DNA of 64,000 nucleotides, from positions 62,001 through 126,000 of the forward strand of contig JAKLLA010000015.1 in the NCBI GenBank assembly GCA_023150375.1, written 5' to 3'. The position numbers were made by a program, and so were the translations under genes. Below the pieces are notes generated by a model. That model was not told the DNA's origin, did no database searches, and worked only from the letters and a program-made list of their open reading frames with translations. This document shows positions 59,044 through 64,000 of the stretch, one piece after another (position 1 is the first letter of the stretch; every line of letters begins with the position of its first letter). The stretch is from Burkholderiaceae bacterium (GTDB lineage Bacteria > Pseudomonadota > Gammaproteobacteria > Burkholderiales > Burkholderiaceae_C).

Positions 59044-59912
59044 GCGATTCTGCACAGCCGATGCGAAAGGAGTGTGCCCCTCCCGTGAGCGCGCAGCGTG
59101 CGGACCGGTCCGGTGACGAGGCCGCGGCCCGGCAGGGTTGCCTGTGGCTGATGCCCAATACGCTGGACCTCGGGCTGCTGCCCGCCGAGGGGCCTGCGCC
59201 CGATCTGCGGCAGGTGCTGCCACAGCAGGCCCTCGAGGTCGCGGCCGGGCTGACCCACTGGGTGGTCGAGAATGCGCGCAGCGCCCGGGCGCTGCTCAAG
59301 CGTGTCGCGACGCTGCAGCCGCTGGCGCAGCCGCTGCAGGCGCAGGTCATCCGGGAGCTGCCTCGGCCACGCAAGGGGGGAGAGCGGACTGCGGCGGCGC
59401 TCGATGCGCGGGACTGGCTGGCGCCCGCGCTGGCCGGGCAGGACATCGGCCTGATGTCGGAGGCCGGACTGCCGGCCGTGGCCGACCCCGGCGCGGCGCT
59501 GGTGGAGGCGGCGCATGGGCTCGGGCTGCGGGTGCGGCCGCTGTCCGGGCCTTCCTCGCTGATGCTGGCGTTGGCGGCTTCGGGGCTGAACGGCCAGTCC
59601 TTCACGTTCGTCGGCTATCTGCCCACCGACACGCAGGCGCGCGCGCAGCGCATCCGCGCGCTGGAGGTGGCTTCCCGCCAGGCCGGGCAGACCCAGCTGC
59701 TGATCGAGACGCCCTACCGCAACTCGGCCATGCTGGCGGCGCTGCTGCAGACCCTGCAGCCCGCCACCCGGCTCTGTGTGGCCAGCGGACTCACCACGGC
59801 GGTGGAGCAGATCCACACGGCCGAGGTGGCGCGCTGGCGGCGCGGTGGCGCCGGTCTGCCGACGCAACTGGCGTCGGACGTGCCGGCGGTCTTTCTCTTC
59901 CTGGCGCGCTGA
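59040..59912 (+). CDS. RsmI-like SAM-dependent methyltransferase
   Basis: A 290-residue tetrapyrrole-methylase-fold protein related to RsmI, which 2'-O-methylates C1402 of 16S rRNA. Visible motifs are LWLMPNTLDLGLLP, VVENARSARALLKRV, IGLMSEAGLPAVADPGA, VRPLSGPSSLMLALAASG and FVGYLP, then LLIETPYRNSAMLAALLQ. It lacks parts of the canonical RsmI start, so it belongs to the related YtgB-like subgroup found next to maf. It overlaps maf by ATGA and converges on the helicase gene with a 13-nt gap. Confidence 0.85.
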   Translation: MSDSAQPMRKECAPPVSAQRADRSGDEAAARQGCLWLMPNTLDLGLLPAEGPAPDLRQVLPQQALEVAAGLTHWVVENARSARALLKRVATLQPLAQPLQAQVIRELPRPRKGGERTAAALDARDWLAPALAGQDIGLMSEAGLPAVADPGAALVEAAHGLGLRVRPLSGPSSLMLALAASGLNGQSFTFVGYLPTDTQARAQRIRALEVASRQAGQTQLLIETPYRNSAMLAALLQTLQPATRLCVASGLTTAVEQIHTAEVARWRRGGAGLPTQLASDVPAVFLFLAR

Positions 59913-59925
59913 GGCTCGGGCTGGT

Positions 59926-61404
59926 TCAGCCCGTCGTCTTGCCGCCCAGCAGGGCGGCGACCTTGCGGCGCGGCTTGATGAATCGCGACAGTGTGCTGCG
60001 CGTCGGCGCGGCGGGCGCGGCCTCGGCCCGTTCCCAGACCGGTGTGGCGTTCGGGTCGGCCTCGTAGGGGCGGTCGAAGAAGGGGTCGCGCGCTGTGGCG
60101 GCCGGGCTGCGCCGCGGCTCCCTTGCGTCCCGGTATTCCCTCGGCTCACGGGCCGGCGGGCGTTCGCTGCGCGGCGGGGCGCCGCTGCCGCTCTCCTCCA
60201 TGCGTCGTCGGCGTGGGCGCTCGTCGTCCAGCTCCAGCGGCTCGAGGTCGATCTTGCGCCGGATCAGCTTTTCGATGTCGCCCACCAGCCGGCTGTCGTC
60301 ACGGGTGACCAGCGAGACGGCCAGGCCCGATGCACCGGCCCGACCGGTGCGTCCGATGCGGTGCACGTAGTCCTCGGCATTGAAGGGAATGTCGAAGTTG
60401 AACACGGCCGGCAGGTCGGCGATGTCCAGACCACGCGCCGCGACATCGGTGGCCACCAGCAGGTCCACTTCGCCGCGCTTGAAGGCATCCAGGGCTTTCA
60501 GGCGTTCGTCCTGCGATTTGTCGCCGTGCAGGGCTGCCGTGTTCAGTCCGTCGCGCTCGAAGGAACGGGCCAGCCGGGCCGCGCCGAGCTTGGAGTTGAC
60601 GAACACGATCGCCTGCGCCAGCGAGCGCTCGCGCAGGATCTGCCGTACCGCGGCGCGTTTGTCGTCCTCGGACACGCTGTAGAAGCGCTGTTCCACCGTC
60701 GAGGCGGTGGCGTTCGGCCGTGCCACCTCGACCAGCAGCGGATCCTGCAGATAGCTCTGCGCCAGCCGCTTGATCTCCGGCGAGAAGGTGGCCGAGAACA
60801 GCAGGGTCTGGCGCTTCTTCGGCAGGAAGGCGAGGATGCGCTGGAGATCGGGCAGGAAGCCGATGTCCAGCATGCGATCGGCCTCGTCGAGCACCACGTA
60901 CTCGACCTGGTTGAGCTGACAGTTCTTTGCCTGGATGTGGTCCAGCAGGCGACCCGGTGTCGCGATCAGGACCTCGACACCGCGTTTGAGTTGGGCAGTC
61001 TGCGGGGCCATGTCGATGCCGCCGAACACGCAGGCCACCCGCAACTGGCTGTGCCGGGCATAGGTCTTGACGTTGTTGGCGACCTGATCGGCCAGCTCCC
61101 GTGTCGGGGCCAGCACCAGGGCGCGCACCGGGTGGCGCGCCGGCGAGGCGCTGGCGTTCTCGTGCGCCAGCATCTTCTGCAGCAGGGGCAGAGAAAATGC
61201 GGCCGTCTTGCCGGTGCCGGTCTGGGCGGCGCCCATCACGTCCCGGCCGGCCAGCACGACCGGAATAGCCTTGGCCTGGATCGGCGTCATCGTCTCGTAG
61301 CCGGCGTCCTGGATAGCCTGCAGGAGCTTCGGGGCCAGCGCGAGGGTGTCGAACCGGGCGGGTGCGGCCGTCTGCTCGGCCGCGTCGGGAGTCTCTGTGA
61401 TCAC
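59926..61404 (-). CDS. DEAD-box RNA helicase (RhlE-like)
   Basis: A 492-residue ATP-dependent RNA helicase acting in ribosome assembly or RNA decay. The Q motif (FDTLALAPKLLQAIQDAGYE, TPIQAKAIP) precedes motif I AQTGTGKT, motif II VLDEADRMLD, motif III SATFS and motif VI HRIGRTGRAG. The C-terminal 110 residues are Arg/Pro/Glu-rich and end with a basic patch (FIKPRRKVAALLGGK), typical of RhlE. It starts 7 nt after the WecA-like gene stop. GATAAT near the start could give it its own promoter. Confidence 0.93.
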   Translation of the reverse strand: MITETPDAAEQTAAPARFDTLALAPKLLQAIQDAGYETMTPIQAKAIPVVLAGRDVMGAAQTGTGKTAAFSLPLLQKMLAHENASASPARHPVRALVLAPTRELADQVANNVKTYARHSQLRVACVFGGIDMAPQTAQLKRGVEVLIATPGRLLDHIQAKNCQLNQVEYVVLDEADRMLDIGFLPDLQRILAFLPKKRQTLLFSATFSPEIKRLAQSYLQDPLLVEVARPNATASTVEQRFYSVSEDDKRAAVRQILRERSLAQAIVFVNSKLGAARLARSFERDGLNTAALHGDKSQDERLKALDAFKRGEVDLLVATDVAARGLDIADLPAVFNFDIPFNAEDYVHRIGRTGRAGASGLAVSLVTRDDSRLVGDIEKLIRRKIDLEPLELDDERPRRRRMEESGSGAPPRSERPPAREPREYRDAREPRRSPAATARDPFFDRPYEADPNATPVWERAEAAPAAPTRSTLSRFIKPRRKVAALLGGKTTG

Positions 61405-61411
61405 CCTGCCA

Positions 61412-62578
61412 TTATCCCGCGGTTTTCGGCGGACTCTCGTCGGCGGCCCAATGCCCGCCGGTCCGGACCAGCATGCGGGGCGTGCGGAAGCGGACGATGG
61501 CGCGGTACAGCGCCAGGTACGACAGACAGAACATCAGGATCAACCCGGCAAGCAGTTCCGTCTCGTCCCAGCAGAGCACCGCCGGCGCGGCGGTGAGCGA
61601 GCAGACCAGCCAGAGGTACGGCGAGGTCATCGAATTGCGCCGCAGCAGGCTGGCGGCATCCTGGCGGCCGACCGCCCAGCGCATCAGGCGGCGGTAGATC
61701 AGGCTGTGCAGGTGCGTGGCGTCTGCCTGACCCACCGGCAGACCGCGCAGCACCCGTCGCCGGTACATCGAGAACAGCGTCTCGAAAATCGGATAAGCGC
61801 ACAGCAGCAGCGGAAAGAGCGGCGAGACGCCTTCGTTGCGCTGCACCAGCAGCAGGCTCAGTTCGGCCACCCAGAAGCCGAGAAAATAGGCGCCCCCGTC
61901 GCCCAGGAAGATCAGGCCGAGCGGGTAGTTCCAGACGAAGAAGCCCAGCACCGCGCCGAGTCCGGCCAGGGCGCCGGCCAGTACCAGCGGATCACCGACC
62001 TTGAAGGCCACGTAGGCCAGCGACGCGAACATGATGCCGACGCACATCGAGGCCAGGCCGTTGAAGCCGTCGATGATGTTGATGGAATTGGCCACGCCCG
62101 CCACGGCGAGCAGGGTCAGGACTACCGATACGGCAGAAATCGTGACCAGAGGGTCGAGCAGGTCGATGTCGATGCGCACCACCTCGATGCCCGCCAGCCA
62201 CAGGCCCAGTGCCGCTGCCGCCAGCAGGACGAGCAGTCGCTGCGCCGGTGTGATCCGCTTCGTCACATCCTCGGCCAGACCGGCCGCAAAGGCTACCGCG
62301 GCGGCGATGCCCAGGCCGGCCAGTCGGACCGCGTCCGGCGTCGCCAATTCCCGCGCGGCCCAGAGCATCCCGATGCCGGTGCCCAGCGCGATGCCGATCC
62401 CGCCGACCCGGGGCACGATGCGGAAGTGCACTTTCTGCTGCGCGCTGCGGTCGCTGTCGCCGGAGTAGCGTTCGTGGCGGGCAGACGAACGCACGATCGC
62501 CAGCGTGGCGACTAGCGAGATGGTCAGCGCGAGAAGGAAAGGCACCATGCCGAGAAACCTCGAGTCCAGGGCATGCAT
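61412..62578 (-). CDS. WecA/MraY-type undecaprenyl-phosphate glycosyl-1-phosphate transferase
   Basis: A 388-residue polytopic membrane protein of glycosyltransferase family 4, which starts lipid-linked polysaccharide synthesis by moving sugar-1-phosphate to undecaprenyl phosphate. [15 protein letters not shown] and [12 protein letters not shown] are the two catalytic motifs, and [12 protein letters not shown] matches the HxH region. The usual DD pair appears as [10 protein letters not shown], with Glu in the first position. About ten membrane helices are visible. ATG 62578 is used; a second ATG lies 27 nt downstream. It diverges from rfbB, so it may initiate O-antigen or exopolysaccharide. 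Confidence 0.9.
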   Translation of the reverse strand: MHALDSRFLGMVPFLLALTISLVATLAIVRSSARHERYSGDSDRSAQQKVHFRIVPRVGGIGIALGTGIGMLWAARELATPDAVRLAGLGIAAAVAFAAGLAEDVTKRITPAQRLLVLLAAAALGLWLAGIEVVRIDIDLLDPLVTISAVSVVLTLLAVAGVANSINIIDGFNGLASMCVGIMFASLAYVAFKVGDPLVLAGALAGLGAVLGFFVWNYPLGLIFLGDGGAYFLGFWVAELSLLLVQRNEGVSPLFPLLLCAYPIFETLFSMYRRRVLRGLPVGQADATHLHSLIYRRLMRWAVGRQDAASLLRRNSMTSPYLWLVCSLTAAPAVLCWDETELLAGLILMFCLSYLALYRAIVRFRTPRMLVRTGGHWAADESPPKTAG

Positions 62579-62794
62579 GATTCGTGCACTGCGCTGATGC
62601 GTGCAAGCAAATATGTCACGCGGAGCCCCGTATCCGGGTGGGCCGCGCAGTCCGGCGGCACTTCGCACCCGCGGCAAGTTCACGCATCTGCCGGCTTGGC
62701 GTCGCCCCGGGGCGTCGGCCGAGAGCGGCTGAGCGACAATTCTCCGATTCAGGCCTCCCGTCTACCTGGGGGGCCAACAGTCTCCTTGCGTCCA

Positions 62795-63865
62795 ATGACC
62801 CTTCTCGTTACTGGCGGTGCCGGCTTCATCGGCAGCAACTTCGTGCTCGACTGGCTGGGGCAGTCCGACGAGCCCGTGGTCACGCTCGATGCCCTGACCT
62901 ATGCGGGCAACCTGGCGAACCTGGCCGGCCTGCGCGGCGATGCGCGCCATACCTTCGTGCATGGCGACATCTGCGACCGAGCCCTGGTGGAGTCACTGCT
63001 CGCGCAGCATCGGCCGAGAGCGGTCGTTCACTTCGCGGCCGAGAGCCACGTCGACCGCAGCATCCACGGCCCGGGCGCCTTCATGCGCACCAATATCGAG
63101 GGGACCTACACCCTTCTCGAGGCGGCACGGGCCCATTGGAGTGCGCTGGGAGGTGCCGAGCGCGAGGCCTTCCGCTTTCTCCATGTTTCCACCGACGAGG
63201 TCTACGGCTCGCTCGGTCCGGGCGATGCGGCCTTCACCGAGTCGCATCCCTACGAGCCCAACAGCCCGTACTCGGCCAGCAAGGCCGCCAGCGACCACCT
63301 GGTGCGTGCCTGGCACCACACCTACGGCCTGCCGGTGCTGACCACCAATTGCAGCAACAACTACGGGCCGTTTCACTTTCCCGAGAAGCTGATCCCGCTG
63401 ATGATCGTCAACGCGCTGGCCGGCAAGGCGCTGCCGGTGTACGGCGACGGCCAGCAGATCCGCGACTGGCTGTACGTGCGCGACCACTGCTCGGGCATTC
63501 GTGCCGTGCTGGCGGGCGGGCGTGTGGGCGAGACCTACAACATCGGCGGCTGGAACGAGAAGGCCAACCTCGAGATCGTGCGCACCGTCTGCGCGCTGCT
63601 CGACGAGCTGCGCCCGGACCCGCAGGGCCCCTGCGCGCGGCTGATCACCTTCGTGGCCGACCGGCCCGGGCACGACCGCCGCTACGCCATCGACGCGCGC
63701 AAGATCGAGCGTGAACTCGGCTGGCGCCCGGCCGAGACCTTCGAGACCGGCATCCGCAAGACGGTGCAGTGGTACCTCGACCATGCCGACTGGGTGGCTC
63801 AGGTGCAGAGCGGGGCCTACCGCGACTGGCTGGCGACCCAGTACGGTGCCCGGGAGGCGGCATGA
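62795..63865 (+). CDS. rfbB: RfbB (RmlB), dTDP-glucose 4,6-dehydratase
   Basis: RfbB converts dTDP-glucose to dTDP-4-keto-6-deoxyglucose, the second step of dTDP-rhamnose synthesis. The 356-residue SDR enzyme has [16 protein letters not shown], the STDEVYG loop, [15 protein letters not shown] with the catalytic Tyr and Lys, and [20 protein letters not shown] 62795 gives the family N-terminus [13 protein letters not shown]. It overlaps rfbD by 4 nt (ATGA). The 216-nt gap to the divergent transferase gene holds both promoters, which I could not place with confidence. Confidence 0.97.
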   Translation: MTLLVTGGAGFIGSNFVLDWLGQSDEPVVTLDALTYAGNLANLAGLRGDARHTFVHGDICDRALVESLLAQHRPRAVVHFAAESHVDRSIHGPGAFMRTNIEGTYTLLEAARAHWSALGGAEREAFRFLHVSTDEVYGSLGPGDAAFTESHPYEPNSPYSASKAASDHLVRAWHHTYGLPVLTTNCSNNYGPFHFPEKLIPLMIVNALAGKALPVYGDGQQIRDWLYVRDHCSGIRAVLAGGRVGETYNIGGWNEKANLEIVRTVCALLDELRPDPQGPCARLITFVADRPGHDRRYAIDARKIERELGWRPAETFETGIRKTVQWYLDHADWVAQVQSGAYRDWLATQYGAREAA

Positions 63866-64000
63866 CCCGCATCCTGCTGCTGGGCAGTGGCGGCCAGGTG
63901 GGCTGGGAGCTGCAGCGCGCCCTGGCGCCCCTGGGCGAAGTGGTCGCGCTGGATCGCGACAGCCAGCCGCTGGCGGCCGACTTCGGCCAGCCGGACACCC
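63862..64000 (+). CDS. rfbD: RfbD (RmlD), dTDP-4-dehydrorhamnose reductase (5' part, runs off window)
   Basis: The first 46 residues are present. [20 protein letters not shown] is the Rossmann NADPH-binding start of RmlD, which makes dTDP-rhamnose from dTDP-4-dehydrorhamnose, and [15 protein letters not shown] continues the fold. The ATG overlaps the rfbB stop. The gene order rfbB-rfbD suggests that rfbA and rfbC follow beyond the window. Confidence 0.9.
   Translation, partial: MTRILLLGSGGQVGWELQRALAPLGEVVALDRDSQPLAADFGQPDT

Overview
The window is a dense stretch of bacterial housekeeping chromosome with very high GC and strong GC bias at third codon positions. Gene content and order point to a betaproteobacterium of the order Burkholderiales. 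Supporting blocks are the yceD-rpmF-plsX-fabH-fabD-fabG-acpP-fabF run continuing into rpoE-rseA-rseB-mucD, the lepA-lepB-rnc-era-recO-pdxJ-acpS-nagZ run, hemA-prfA-prmC with grxD-ubiX, and rne divergent from rluC. A polyhydroxyalkanoate (PHA) synthase beside acetate kinase and a MaoC-phosphotransacetylase fusion fits a PHA-storing member such as the Rubrivivax/Leptothrix/Sphaerotilus/Ideonella relatives. That genus-level placement is inference.

Layout. 1-5.9 kb: 5' end of pilB, htpG with a clear heat-shock (sigma-32 type) promoter, an SrkA-like kinase, a DUF2726 protein and a GNAT acetyltransferase. 6-10.4 kb: ssb and recQ diverge, followed by a patatin-like hydrolase and a small lipoprotein. 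10.3-15 kb: PHA/acetyl-phosphate module (phaC, ackA, maoC-pta). 15.35-15.71 kb: RNase P RNA. 15.8-21.2 kb: DMT permease, a degenerate HD-GYP protein coupled to rppH, then proS and a lytic transglycosylase. 21.3-27.9 kb: hemA, prfA, prmC, an outer-membrane-like protein, grxD, ubiX, a small membrane protein and an MBL-fold hydrolase. 27.9-31.6 kb: miaB, an exported protein, one tRNA(CAU) with promoter and terminator, and a TrpB2-type enzyme. 31.7-38.7 kb: rluC-gph-Rieske-sppA, divergent from rne, which has a leader of about 750 nt. 38.8-58.3 kb: about 20 genes, nearly all on the minus strand, covering envelope lipid synthesis, the sigma-E stress system, protein export, translation, RNA processing and cofactors. 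58.4-61.4 kb: maf, an RsmI-like methyltransferase and a DEAD-box helicase. 61.4-64 kb: a WecA/MraY-type glycosyl-1-phosphate transferase, rfbB and the start of rfbD, probably the edge of a surface-polysaccharide locus.

How the genes work together. The fab block makes acyl-ACP and acyl-phosphate for membrane lipids, with AcpS nearby to activate AcpP. RpoE-RseA-RseB-MucD senses and repairs envelope damage next to LepB, which processes exported proteins. Rnc, Era, Rne, RluC, MiaB, RppH and the tRNA and RNase P genes form a heavy RNA-metabolism content. No mobile element, prophage, CRISPR array or dedicated defence island was recognised, and I found no convincing wholly new multi-gene system. The less ordinary signals are the degenerate HD-GYP protein, the PHA/Pta/Ack module with an overlapping lipoprotein gene, the long rne leader, an operator-like palindrome before the GNAT gene, and a possible small RNA between mucD and lepA. 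Starts were chosen by eye from family N-termini and overlaps; no searches were run.
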